A stretch of DNA of 64,000 nt from Clostridiales bacterium (GCA_021202555.1 JAJQCT010000010.1:62001-126000); one strand, 5' to 3'. Counted from the first letter of the stretch, positions 35,761 to 43,771 are shown. Notes: generated by a model from the sequence alone, not told the origin. Made by a program: numbers and translations.

Positions 35761-35834
35761 GGGGTCATAGCTCAGTTGGTCAGAGCGCACGGTTCACATC
35801 CGTGAGGTCAAGAGTTCAAGTCTCTTTGTCCCCA
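35761..35834 (+). tRNA. tRNA-Val (anticodon CAC), with a U5-U68 mismatch
   Basis: 74 nt: acceptor GGGGTCA / TGTCCCC, D arm GCTC...GAGC, anticodon stem CACGG/CCGTG with loop TTCACAT (anticodon CAC), variable AGGTC, T arm AAGAG-TTCAAGT-CTCTT, discriminator A. Position 5 (T) faces position 68 (T), so the acceptor stem has one mismatch. CCA is not encoded. Confidence 0.93.
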
Positions 35835-35854
35835 TACTATTCGTTTCTTTGCAC

Positions 35855-35990
35855 GCAGAGCGTGCAAAGAAACGAAAGTAGAGACTATTCCGTAAACGGA
35901 ATAGTCCGAGCACGCAGTGCGTGCTGCCGAAGCATTTTTAGCGCTTTTTTCAGCGGAATAGTCCGAACATATGAATATAAACTGTCAATT
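35855..35990. repeat. inverted repeats downstream of tRNA-Val
   Basis: TGCACGC-AGA-GCGTGCA, then GACTATTCCG-TAAA-CGGAATAGTC, then AGCACGC-AGT-GCGTGCT, and a partial second copy of the CGGAATAGTCCGA arm at about 35953-35965. No coding sequence is supported in 35835-36141. Confidence 0.7.
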
Positions 35991-36026
35991 GCCCCTGACC
36001 GCACACTGCGGACAGGGGCAAATTTT
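35989..36026 (+). terminator. terminator downstream of tRNA-Val
   Basis: Stem TTGCCCCTG-A-CCGCA with GCGG-A-CAGGGGCAA, followed by ATTTTT. Confidence 0.75.
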
Positions 36027-36077
36027 TAATGCGTCGGGGATTTTTTCCCCTTTTGGTGCGCCGTTCACATTATCACG

Positions 36078-36106
36078 TTGATTTTTCGCGCATTTTGGCG
36101 TATAAT
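36078..36106 (+). promoter_or_regulatory. promoter of the amidase gene
   Basis: TTGATT, 17-bp spacer, TATAAT; 35 bp before the ATG at 36142. Confidence 0.75.
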
Positions 36107-36141
36107 GACGTCACAAATCAGAAAAAGTGTGGTGCTTTCCC

Positions 36142-36831
36142 ATGACAGAGAATCAAAAAAGGCATAGACGCCGCAGAAAAAAGCCCTTTCCCGCGGCATT
36201 TTTACTCTTTATAATAGTCATTCTTGCCGTAATATGCGCGGTCATATCAGCCGCCGCTTATTATTTTTCGGGCGGCGCCGCCGTTGACAACGACGTAACG
36301 CAGTACGACAACGACGGGGACGAAATTGAAATTCCCGACTGGATAACGGTCGATTTGCTCCCGATTAACGAGTATTCGCGCCCCGGGGAGGCGACTGACG
36401 AAATCGTCGGCATTGTCGTCCACTATGTGGGAAACGCGGGCACGTCCGCCGAGGCGAACCGCTCCTATTTCGCGGGACTCGCCGTATCGGGCGCGACGTA
36501 TGCGAGCAGCAACTTCATAATCGGGCTTGAGGGCGAGATTATCATGTGCGTACCGCTCGGCGAGATTGCGTACTGCTCGAACAGCCGCAACAGCGACACC
36601 GTTTCGATTGAATGCTGCCATCCCGATGAAACAGGGGAATTTACGGATGAAACATACGCATCTCTCGTGAAGCTTTGCGCGTGGCTGTCAGAGCTTTACG
36701 ACCTCACCCCGACCGAGGATATAATCCGCCACTACGACGTGACGGGCAAGCTCTGCCCGCTCTGGTACGTCGAGCATGAGGATGAGTGGGAAGTTTTCAA
36801 AAGCGAGGTTGCCGCGGCTATAAACGGCTGA
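36142..36831 (+). CDS. membrane-anchored N-acetylmuramoyl-L-alanine amidase (amidase_2)
   Basis: 229 aa. A basic N-terminus (KRHRRRRKKPF) and one membrane helix (about residues 18-43) precede an amidase_2/T7-lysozyme-like domain. Zinc-site candidates are the His of IVVHYVGN and the His and Cys of RHYDVTGKLCPLW. It cleaves the lactyl-peptide bond of peptidoglycan outside the membrane. The start at 36142 is chosen; the ribosome site is weak. Its stop is 3 bp from the stop of the convergent TcaA-like gene. Confidence 0.85.
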   Translation: MTENQKRHRRRRKKPFPAAFLLFIIVILAVICAVISAAAYYFSGGAAVDNDVTQYDNDGDEIEIPDWITVDLLPINEYSRPGEATDEIVGIVVHYVGNAGTSAEANRSYFAGLAVSGATYASSNFIIGLEGEIIMCVPLGEIAYCSNSRNSDTVSIECCHPDETGEFTDETYASLVKLCAWLSELYDLTPTEDIIRHYDVTGKLCPLWYVEHEDEWEVFKSEVAAAING

Positions 36832-36834
36832 CCG

Positions 36835-38631
36835 TCACTGCGACATTACTATTGAAACAAGCATATACTCACCGCCCGAGAGGACATACACAAGCTCGTA
36901 TGTTCCCTCGGCGGATTTTTCATATTTGCTCCACGACGCGTGAGAGCTGTAATCGACCGAAACGCCCCAGCAGCCGTCGGAATATTCTATAATTCCGTAA
37001 ATGTCGGTTTCAAACAGGTCAATCGTGTACGCATTTGTAAACCTTATCGCATTGTACGACATCTCGATTATGTCCTCGGCGTCGGAGCCGGAAAGCGTCA
37101 GCGCCAGCACCGCCGCGTATGTTGCGTCTACCTTCGTGTATCCGCTGTACGTGTATTCGGCGAATTTTTCCGTAAATTCGAGCGCCGCCGCGCGAATCGC
37201 CTCAGCCGTCGCCTCGTCCGGCGCCGGATAAAACATCAGCGTCCCGTCATCGCCGCATTTTTCGACAGCTTCGCTCTGCGACACGGTGAAGGTCGGCTCG
37301 GCGTAAAGCCCCGTTACGGTGTAATACGAGCCGATGATTTCCTCTTTCACATATTTTGCGGCGGTTTCGGGTGTTTCATACGTGTAATTCTCCGCGGTTA
37401 TATAATCGTCGCCGACGGCGGTGCCGTTACAGTAAAGCGTCACGCCCGCCGGAACTATTACGACGTAATCCGCCCTCATTTCATCCGAAACGTCAAATAC
37501 GCATTCGTTCTCCCCCGTGTAGGCTGCCGCGAGAGCATAATCCCCGCACGCAGCCGATACCTCGGGCGCGAATATAAGCCCCGAAACCGCGTAAGCGGCG
37601 TACTGCGGCAGCGCGTCAGCGCTTTCAAATTCGGAAATGACCAGATATTCCGATATATCCCCGCACGTTACGGCGTATTCCTCACCTATCAGAACGCCGT
37701 TTATCGCGACATCGGCGCCCGCGGGCGCGTAAACGGTATATGTCCTCGTTTCCTCAAAGACGAAATCCGAGGTGTAAACCCCGTCGTCCGAGAGCGCGAA
37801 CGAAAGCACGCTGTCGCCGTATTCAGCCGTCAGCGTCACCTCTCCGATAATGCCGGTGACGCTGTATTCCTCAAGATAAAGCCCGTAATCGGTGAGATTT
37901 TCAAAAGCGGAGCCGGCGCCGCTCTCGTATGTTTCCCCGGTAAGATATGAGCTTGTCACCGCGTTTCCGTTGATTTCCGCGTCCGTCCCCGTCGGAACGA
38001 TAAATGTTATATCCGCCGCCTCATCCGCAAACCAATCGGAATAAACCTCCGTTTTATCGACGGAATACGACAAAAATCCGTAGCTCCCGTCGTCGGATGA
38101 GGAAAGATAAAGCCTGAAAAGCGGCTCGCCGCAGTAAAAATCGTAAACGGGGCTTTCGCTGCTGTATTCGGCGGCGCATTCGGTGTATGTCAGCCCCGCG
38201 TCAAGCACGGCGGCGCATATGACCCCGAGCGTATCGTCCTCCTCATATCCCGAGCGCACCTCGTTATATGCACTCTCCATCAGCCCGGCAAGCGCATCCT
38301 CGTCAAGCGACGCCAGAAAATCGCTCGCAGCGTTTGCGGGAAGCGAGCTTTCGTATGCATCCATGAAATCGTAAAAAAGCGCGGCTCCCACGACAATGAC
38401 AAGGGCGAGAAACGCCACAAACGAAAAATAGAATATCCAAAAGGCGCCGAGACGCTTTTTTGTCCTCTCGGGAGACGTGGACTCAATCTGAGCCGCCGCG
38501 TCCGCCAATTCCGCGTTTTCCGCCGGCTCTATATCGCAAACGTCGACGAATCCGTAATCGTGATAGTCAAATTCCTTTTTGGCGGCGCCGTTTTTCCCGC
38601 CGTCTTTGTGTGTGATTTTTTTATTTTCCAT
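36835..38631 (-). CDS. TcaA-like membrane protein with repeated extracytoplasmic domains
   Basis: 598 aa. The N-terminal about 62 residues are cytoplasmic, followed by one membrane helix (about 63-88, FWIFYFSFVAFLALVIVVG) and an acidic, Tyr-rich outer part. Three repeats share a pattern aromatic-x-V-x-A/P-x-G-x-x-h-x-h-N-G (ITFIVPTGTDAEINGNAV; YTVYAPAGADVAINGVLIG; YVVIVPAGVTLYCNGTAVG), as in TcaA/YvbJ-type proteins. The C-terminal about 120 residues form an NTF2-like or unknown domain. It is the second gene of a two-gene operon with the phosphodiester glycosidase and is paralogous to 59565-60752. Confidence 0.75.
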   Translation of the reverse strand: MENKKITHKDGGKNGAAKKEFDYHDYGFVDVCDIEPAENAELADAAAQIESTSPERTKKRLGAFWIFYFSFVAFLALVIVVGAALFYDFMDAYESSLPANAASDFLASLDEDALAGLMESAYNEVRSGYEEDDTLGVICAAVLDAGLTYTECAAEYSSESPVYDFYCGEPLFRLYLSSSDDGSYGFLSYSVDKTEVYSDWFADEAADITFIVPTGTDAEINGNAVTSSYLTGETYESGAGSAFENLTDYGLYLEEYSVTGIIGEVTLTAEYGDSVLSFALSDDGVYTSDFVFEETRTYTVYAPAGADVAINGVLIGEEYAVTCGDISEYLVISEFESADALPQYAAYAVSGLIFAPEVSAACGDYALAAAYTGENECVFDVSDEMRADYVVIVPAGVTLYCNGTAVGDDYITAENYTYETPETAAKYVKEEIIGSYYTVTGLYAEPTFTVSQSEAVEKCGDDGTLMFYPAPDEATAEAIRAAALEFTEKFAEYTYSGYTKVDATYAAVLALTLSGSDAEDIIEMSYNAIRFTNAYTIDLFETDIYGIIEYSDGCWGVSVDYSSHASWSKYEKSAEGTYELVYVLSGGEYMLVSIVMSQ

Positions 38632-38656
38632 ACATTCTCTCCGTCGTTATCCGTCA

Positions 38657-39817
38657 TCAATAGAAAATAAATGCGTTCGGCAGGTCGCGCTCGCCGAAAA
38701 GATACGCGCTTGTCGTTATATACTCGCCGTCGTACATCATGAGAGAGGATGAGCCGCCGTCGAGATTCGCCGCGTTCACCGCGCCGTATTTCTGCATTTC
38801 AAGTATCAGATCGTCGTATGTCGCGCCGAGGGAATCCGCCTGACGACCGTTTATCACAAGCATCAGCACCGCGCCGTCGGAGCGCTGTCCTATCGCCGTC
38901 CGCGGATTAAGTCCGCCGCCGAGGCTGCGGCTCGTATTCTGTGCCTTGCCGTTCACAATCAGCAAAGGACCGTTCGCGAAGGATAGCCCGTTTACGATTC
39001 CGTCCGCGAGCGCCTCTGCTCCCGTCATGTTTCCTACGTGAAGAATGCCGTTTGAGTCAAAGCCCACGACGCATTTATAATATGTCGAGGTGTCTCCCCA
39101 CACGATTTCACCGTTCTTTATGACTATCCCGTCGGGGACCGCTCCCGAGCCGCTGCCGTTCGGGTCGTCAAATCCGCCCGCGTTGATTCCGCCGAGAGCG
39201 CCGTATGACTTGACAAATTCGGAAAGCGTCTTTCCCGAATACGCGACGCCGTATGTATCAAGCGTCGCCACGGTGACGCGCGACGGGTCGCTGATGATTA
39301 TCATTTTCCCGTAATATGTCGAGCCTACAATGTCTATTATCTCAATCCCCTCGGGATATTCGCTCTCCTCGTCGCCCGACGTGTCCTCGGTCGTATCGCT
39401 GCCCGTATCGTCCCCCGAGCCGCCCGAATCCGATTCGGCGCTTTTGTCCGCGGATGAACTCCCATTCGTTGACGAGCTGTCGTCAGCGGATGAGTTCCCA
39501 TCTGTTGTTGTAACATCCGAGGTCGGAATCTGAATGAGCGAAACGTCAACCTTGTCGTATGTAATGTCGTCATCTCCCGACCCCGACGTAATTTCGGCGA
39601 TTTCCTCCTCGGAAAGATAAATATACGCGAGGAATTTGCCCGCCGACGTCTCCATGACGCTTCTCACAAAAAGCGTCCTTGCCGTTTCGGAGGGTCCCTT
39701 CACCAAAATGAACATCACGGTGTAAAGCGCGATAATTACAGCTAAAAGCAGCGTCAGAACAACGAGCGCTCCTCTCCCCGTGTATTTCAATATCCTTTTC
39801 AAAGATGATTTTTTCAT
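38657..39817 (-). CDS. membrane-anchored phosphodiester glycosidase (NAGPA domain), copy 1
   Basis: 386 aa. One membrane helix at about 15-38, the segment VKGPSETARTLFVRSVM, a Ser/Asp/Gly-rich linker (about 110-150), then a phosphodiester glycosidase domain with NPRTAIGQRSDGAVLMLVI and the signature AANLDGGSSSLMMYDG. The family hydrolyses sugar-1-phosphodiesters (as in the lysosomal uncovering enzyme); the bacterial substrate is unknown, possibly a cell-wall glycopolymer. It is transcribed from tandem promoters inside repeat elements and followed by the TcaA-like gene after 25 bp. Confidence 0.85.
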   Translation of the reverse strand: MKKSSLKRILKYTGRGALVVLTLLLAVIIALYTVMFILVKGPSETARTLFVRSVMETSAGKFLAYIYLSEEEIAEITSGSGDDDITYDKVDVSLIQIPTSDVTTTDGNSSADDSSSTNGSSSADKSAESDSGGSGDDTGSDTTEDTSGDEESEYPEGIEIIDIVGSTYYGKMIIISDPSRVTVATLDTYGVAYSGKTLSEFVKSYGALGGINAGGFDDPNGSGSGAVPDGIVIKNGEIVWGDTSTYYKCVVGFDSNGILHVGNMTGAEALADGIVNGLSFANGPLLIVNGKAQNTSRSLGGGLNPRTAIGQRSDGAVLMLVINGRQADSLGATYDDLILEMQKYGAVNAANLDGGSSSLMMYDGEYITTSAYLFGERDLPNAFIFY

Positions 39818-39937
39818 GTCTGCTCCTTTTTTGTTTATTGGGTTGGTTGTTTATATTAAGCGGCGTACCGTGAATATTGCGCTGTGCGCAATATTCATAG
39901 ACTTGAGAAACGGTCTATGACCGTTTCTCAATGTCTG

Positions 39938-39966
39938 ATTATACCATATCGAGCGCAAAGCCGCAA
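39938..39966 (-). promoter_or_regulatory. proximal promoter of the phosphodiester glycosidase operon
   Basis: TTGCGG (39961-39966), 17-bp spacer ending ATATGG, TATAAT (39938-39943). The expected +1 falls at the base of the leader hairpin at 39931. Confidence 0.8.
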
Positions 39967-40045
39967 ATATTTGATTTTAATCTGTGATTCAAATCAAATA
40001 TTTGACAGACTTGAGAAATGGGCTGTGCCCATTTCTCAATGTCTT

Positions 40046-40074
40046 ATTATACCACTTTTTGATTGATTTTTCAA
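40046..40074 (-). promoter_or_regulatory. distal promoter of the phosphodiester glycosidase operon
   Basis: TTGAAA (40069-40074), 17-bp spacer, TATAAT (40046-40051, extended by TGG). The expected +1 falls at the leader hairpin start at 40039. Confidence 0.75.
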
Positions 40075-40105
40075 GCACAAAATGTAAACATAATGTTACC
40101 ACGTA

Positions 40106-40137
40106 AAAATAACCCCCTCGCCGCAGGCGAGGGGTTG
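40106..40137 (-). terminator. terminator of the 40148 lipoprotein gene
   Basis: AACCCCTCGCC-TGC-GGCGAGGGGGTT (one bulged base), followed by ATTTTTA on the minus strand, 11 bp after the stop codon. Confidence 0.85.
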
Positions 40138-40147
40138 TGATAGGGAT

Positions 40148-40759
40148 TTATTCTTCTGTTTCAGATTCAGTTTCAACCGATATAATGTTCAACTCGACTG
40201 TAACCTCTCCGAGTTCATATCCTTCAATGTCTGCTTTCGCAACCTCTGCTGTCATGAACCATTCGCATATTGCCGACGTGCTTATAATTGGAGGATCTCT
40301 GTGAGTTATTTTCAGTATCGGGCAAATGCTGCCGTCAACAACCGCAATCGCCTCAAGCTCAAGCGTCTTGTACGTTGCCCCGTTGCATTCCCAAGTGTTG
40401 CTGTGCCATCCGTTGTCCGCCTCTACGACGACAAGGGCGTTTTCCTCAAAGAAGCTCCTGTCATATGATGTCAGACCGATTTTATAGGCAACCTCTTTCC
40501 ACTCATCGTATGAGGTGAAAATCTGCGAGTAGATGAAGTAATTGTAACCGTCATAACTGTTCATATAGAGGATTCCGTTGTCAATTGCGCACGTTGTCGG
40601 TGAGAGCGTCTCCCGCGAGTTTTGAAATGCAATCGTCGGATTTCCGTCGTATTCGCCCGCAGTAACGGATTTTCCTTCCTCGCCTGCCTCTCCCGTCACA
40701 CATGAGAAAAGCGACAGACACATAACCGCGCAAAGCGCAATCGCTATAAGTTTTTTCAT
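40148..40759 (-). CDS. lipoprotein, paralogue of 18910-19569
   Basis: 203 aa. The signal peptide MKKLIAIALCAVMCLSLFSC ends in a lipobox cysteine. The body contains YDEWKEVAYKIGLTSYDRSF and a C-terminal AEVAKADIEGYELGEV block shared with the 18910 gene. No family recognised. The start at 40759 has GGAGG upstream and a strong promoter at 40793-40821. The upstream 150 bp are nearly the same as those of its paralogue. Confidence 0.8.
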   Translation of the reverse strand: MKKLIAIALCAVMCLSLFSCVTGEAGEEGKSVTAGEYDGNPTIAFQNSRETLSPTTCAIDNGILYMNSYDGYNYFIYSQIFTSYDEWKEVAYKIGLTSYDRSFFEENALVVVEADNGWHSNTWECNGATYKTLELEAIAVVDGSICPILKITHRDPPIISTSAICEWFMTAEVAKADIEGYELGEVTVELNIISVETESETEE

Positions 40760-40912
40760 AGCTTTGTCCTCCATTGGTGGTTTGCTGTAATTATTATACA
40801 CCATAGCTTGCCGTCTGTCAAGCATTTTTGAGAAAAAATTCCGCAAAAATCCGACTTTTTGTGCGAAAAATAAAAATTTTCGTGAAAGGCTGTTTTTTCC
40901 TTGCCGGCATAT
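40757..40912 (-). repeat. upstream region duplicated from 18760-18912
   Basis: About 150 bp from GCCGGCAAGGAAAA through the TTGACA/TATAAT promoter and GGAGG site to ATGAAAAAACT are close to identical to the upstream region of the 18910 gene, by eye in the high-80s per cent. The coding regions beyond the signal peptide are much more diverged. Confidence 0.8.
40793..40821 (-). promoter_or_regulatory. promoter of the 40148 lipoprotein gene
   Basis: TTGACA, 17-bp spacer, TATAAT, within the duplicated upstream block. Confidence 0.85.
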
Positions 40913-40925
40913 TATGCGCCAAACC

Positions 40926-41102
40926 GTGAATATATTGCATGAATCTATGATTCATGCAATATATTCATCAGACTTGAGAAACGGTCTGTGACCGTTTCTC
41001 TATGTCTTGAGCGCTACACCGTGAATATTTTTTCAAATCTGCGATTTGAAAAAATATTCATCAGACTTGACTAAGCAAGCTGCGCTTGCTTAGTCAATGT
41101 CT
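40926..41102 (-). repeat. two tandem shell-palindrome elements without promoters
   Basis: Unit 1: hairpin GTGAATATATTGCATGAATC-TAT with its arm (40926-40968) and hairpin TTGAGAAACGGTC-TGT-GACCGTTTCTC (40974-41002). Unit 2: hairpin with arms GTGAATATTTTTTCAAATC, loop TGC (41021-41061), and hairpin TTGACTAAGCAAGC-TGC with its arm (41067-41097). The shell GTGAATATT...AATATTCATCAGACTTGA...TGTCT is kept while the cores differ. The place of the TATAAT is occupied by other sequence. Confidence 0.85.
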
Positions 41103-41105
41103 TGC

Positions 41106-41134
41106 TTGCGTCACCTCGTGTTTTGTGGTATAAT
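41106..41134 (+). promoter_or_regulatory. promoter of the 41184 gene
   Basis: TTGCGT, 17-bp spacer, TATAAT with upstream TGG. It abuts the repeat unit ending at 41102. Confidence 0.78.
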
Positions 41135-41183
41135 TCTATCCGAGGGCTGTACGGCTTCGGATATTTTTTGAGGGGTGACAGAT

Positions 41184-41993
41184 ATGAGCGGAAAGGGAAG
41201 GAAAAAAACAGGAAGAGTTCACGCGCTCGAGGGACTTGGCGGCGAGCTTTCGCGCGGATTTCGCGCAAATATCAAGCCGACCGCAATCCTCTCCGCCGTT
41301 TTCGCCGCCGTTTTCGCGCTCGCGCTCATTCTCACAAAAAGCCGCGGCTCAACGCCCGTTTTCGCGTATATTTTGCTCTATATTTCGCTCTTTTCGTTTT
41401 TCGTGTCGGCTGCCGCCGTTCCCGCATACAGCATATATAAGGCGATTTTGCGTGGCGAGAGATACGACGTGGACGAGCGCAGAAAGCTGCGCCGTCTCTC
41501 GCCGTCCGCCGTCGCGCTCGGCAAATTCATTCCCGCCGTCGTGACGCTCGTATACGCGACGGCTCTGCGCACGCTTTCGGATTACACGCTCACAGCGGCT
41601 GCAAATCTCACATACGACGGATACGTTCCGATTATGCTTGCCGTAAGCGCGGCGCTTTTCGGCGTAACGCTTTACGTGACCTCGCTTGTCATCGCGTCAA
41701 TACTCAAATACAGGGCGGGTGAGCGCCGCGCAAGCCGCGGCGTTATCGCGGACGTTCTGATTCTCTACACAATCGGGCTTTTTGTTCTCGCGCTTGTGTT
41801 TTTCGCGCTTTCGGGGATTTCGCTCGGGTCATACGCGATTGAAGACCTCACCGACGCGGGACTCAGCGAGGAAACGGCGCCGCTTCTCGGCGGGGTTTAT
41901 CTCGGCGCGTGCGTGATTCGCACAATTTATCTTTTTATCGTCGCAAAGCGCCGCATTTACCGCACATTTTTCGTCAAGCAGCGGGATTTGTGA
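41184..41993 (+). CDS. hypothetical membrane protein
   Basis: 269 aa, not recognised. A basic N-terminus (SGKGRKKTGRVHALEG) precedes about six hydrophobic segments, and the C-terminus is basic (KRRIYRTFFVKQRDL). The ATG at 41184 has AGGGGTG 9 nt upstream; an in-frame GTG at 41175 overlaps that site and is less likely. Single gene. Confidence 0.75.
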   Translation: MSGKGRKKTGRVHALEGLGGELSRGFRANIKPTAILSAVFAAVFALALILTKSRGSTPVFAYILLYISLFSFFVSAAAVPAYSIYKAILRGERYDVDERRKLRRLSPSAVALGKFIPAVVTLVYATALRTLSDYTLTAAANLTYDGYVPIMLAVSAALFGVTLYVTSLVIASILKYRAGERRASRGVIADVLILYTIGLFVLALVFFALSGISLGSYAIEDLTDAGLSEETAPLLGGVYLGACVIRTIYLFIVAKRRIYRTFFVKQRDL

Positions 41994-42008
41994 TGCAGAG
42001 CGCAACAT

Positions 42009-42824
42009 TTACGGGTAAAACAGCCCGTCCTCCTCAACGCAGAGGTACTCGACAAACTCGCCGAACTCCTCTACCGTCATCCCGTCCTCAAAGCGTATAT
42101 CAACATCGGGATAATTTTTCTCCATGAACGTGTTGCCGTCTGTGAGGTAATACCTTAATACATATACCTCGCTCATTTCCTCGGGTACGGAAATTATCCC
42201 GTCAGCGACATTGAATATCGGCGCGCCGTCAAACGTGTATGTGCCGTCGTCCGCGACCGAAATGCTTCCGAGCGGGCAGCACATCGGCGTGGACGAGCCG
42301 TAAATATAATCAACAAATACGAGCGCCTGACCTCCAACCTCTATGCTGTCAAGATAGCTTTCGGGTATCAGGATATAAGTCAGATCCTCAAGCTCCGAGC
42401 TGAAATAATCATCCGAATAATGCTCCGAGCGCGTCAGTCCGGCGGTTCTGTAGAACAAATTCAGAATTGTAATTTCGACGCCGACATATTCGACGGTACA
42501 AACGGTGTAAATTTCCCCGTTGTCCCCTTCGTGGTACGGATAGCTCCATGTTTCGCCGTTCGTCTCGCCCCATTCGACGACCATCGCGTTCATCTCCTGC
42601 CAAGCATTTGGATATATGCTGCCCGGACAGTCAGTCGCAGAATAACCGATTTCATCGGTTTCATCGGTTTCCTCCGCTTCATTTTTCGCGGTGCCGGAGG
42701 CTTCGGTATCGCTTTCAGCGCTTGTGTCTGCGGATTTTACATCTTCGTCGCCAATGCTTTCCGTGCATGATACGACCGAAAAGCATATCGCAAGCGCGAG
42801 AATGAGGATAAAAATCTTTTTCAT
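42009..42824 (-). CDS. lipoprotein, unknown function
   Basis: 271 aa. The signal peptide MKKIFILILALAICFSVVSC has a lipobox Cys at 20. An acidic Asp/Glu/Thr/Ser linker (about 21-65) precedes a beta-rich domain with YPYHEGDNGEIYTVCTVEYV and a C-terminal VLRYYLTDGNTFMEKNYPDV. No family recognised. It is convergent with the 41184 gene (15-bp gap, no terminator seen). Confidence 0.75.
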   Translation of the reverse strand: MKKIFILILALAICFSVVSCTESIGDEDVKSADTSAESDTEASGTAKNEAEETDETDEIGYSATDCPGSIYPNAWQEMNAMVVEWGETNGETWSYPYHEGDNGEIYTVCTVEYVGVEITILNLFYRTAGLTRSEHYSDDYFSSELEDLTYILIPESYLDSIEVGGQALVFVDYIYGSSTPMCCPLGSISVADDGTYTFDGAPIFNVADGIISVPEEMSEVYVLRYYLTDGNTFMEKNYPDVDIRFEDGMTVEEFGEFVEYLCVEEDGLFYP

Positions 42825-42911
42825 GATAAAACTCTCCTTCATGATTGAATTTTTCGCGCGTGACGCCGCGCATTTTTGTGTTTCACCCTATTTGTCGTAA
42901 AAAAAGAAAAA

Positions 42912-43132
42912 AGTACTCACCCACTTTCGCAAATTTCTCAAAAAATTTTTTTCAGCGCGAAAATTGCGCACAACTTCACTTGTTCCACGGGGAAATATTC
43001 CGCGGAGCGGAATATTTCTTACAATAACCTTTCGGAGGGCTTGTCCCGACGAAAGTTATCGTGTACTCACTGCTTTTGAAAAAATTTTTTTGAGCATGAA
43101 AATGCACGATACTTCACTTGTTGTGAAAAATA
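42912..43132. repeat. two diverged direct repeats around palindromes
   Basis: Copy 1 (about 42912-42985): GTACTCACCCAC ... CAAAAAATTTTTTTCAGCGC, GAAAATTGCGCACAACTTCACTTGTT. Copy 2 (about 43060-43120): GTGTACTCACTGCT ... GAAAAAATTTTTTTGAGCAT, GAAAATGCACGATACTTCACTTGTT. Between them are GAAATATTCCGC-GGA-GCGGAATATTTC (42990-43016) and a second inverted repeat ATAACCTTTCG...CGAAAGTTAT (43023-43057). No gene in 42825-43166. Confidence 0.65.
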
Positions 43133-43166
43133 AAAATATACACATACATATCTCGGAGGTTAGGCA

Positions 43167-43715
43167 ATGGATTTTGAGACGCTTGAGGAAATGTGCAAAG
43201 GATGCAGCAAATGCTCCCTTTCGGCGACGCGCACAAACTGTGTGTTCGGCGTCGGAAGCAGGACTGCAAAGCTGATGTTTGTCGGGGAGGCGCTGGGCGA
43301 GCATGAGGATCTGACGGGGATTCCCTTTGTCGGTCGCGCGGGAAAGCTGCTCGATTCGTATCTTGACGCCGTGGGAATCTGCCGCGACGACGTATACATA
43401 GCGAATATACTGAAATGCCGCCCGCCGAAAAACCGCGACCCGCTCCCCGAGGAGCAGGACGCCTGTATGCCCTATCTGCGCGAGCAGGTGAGGCTCATTC
43501 GCCCGCGTTATATCGTCTGCCTCGGCAGAATTGCGGCAATGAAGCTCATAAAGCCCGATTTCAAAATAACAAGGGAGCATGGAATCTGGTATACGCGCGG
43601 AAGCTTTGAAATGTCTGCGTTTTATCACCCGTCCGCTCTTCTGCGCGACCCGTCAAAGCGGGAGGCAATGCTCGACGACATGAAGGCGCTGGCGGAGAAG
43701 CTGGGAAAGGTATAG
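43167..43715 (+). CDS. family 4 uracil-DNA glycosylase (Fe-S)
   Basis: 182 aa DNA repair enzyme that removes uracil from DNA. Cys13, Cys16, Cys84 and Cys100 match the CxxC-n-C-n-C cluster pattern (16 residues between the last two). The catalytic loop is GEALGEHEDLTG and the C-terminal motif is HPSALLRDPSK. A GGAGG site precedes it. Complete. Confidence 0.93.
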   Translation: MDFETLEEMCKGCSKCSLSATRTNCVFGVGSRTAKLMFVGEALGEHEDLTGIPFVGRAGKLLDSYLDAVGICRDDVYIANILKCRPPKNRDPLPEEQDACMPYLREQVRLIRPRYIVCLGRIAAMKLIKPDFKITREHGIWYTRGSFEMSAFYHPSALLRDPSKREAMLDDMKALAEKLGKV

Positions 43716-43737
43716 GAGCGGAAGGAAAACCGCCAAA

Positions 43738-43771
43738 GGGGTGCTTTTGCAAAAGCACCCCCCTTTTTTTT
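43738..43771 (+). terminator. terminator after the uracil-DNA glycosylase gene
   Basis: GGGGTGCTTTTGCAAAAGCACCCC followed by CCTTTTTTTT. Confidence 0.9.

Larger units (their letters stand above)
39870..40074 (-). repeat. two tandem shell-palindrome promoter elements
   Basis: Read on the minus strand, each unit is promoter - AGACAT - hairpin TTGAGAAA[core]TTTCTCAA - GTCT - second hairpin. Unit 1: hairpins 39903-39931 (core CGGTC-ATA-GACCG) and 39870-39898 (arms TGAATATTGCGC). Unit 2: hairpins 40011-40039 (core TGGGC-ACA-GCCCA) and 39964-40004 (arms CAAATATTTGATTT). In both, the first hairpin starts exactly 6 nt after TATAAT. Confidence 0.85.

Noticed and set aside
35802..36029. 75-codon plus-strand frame after tRNA-Val
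   Set aside because: It begins inside the tRNA and runs through the hairpin cluster and terminator.
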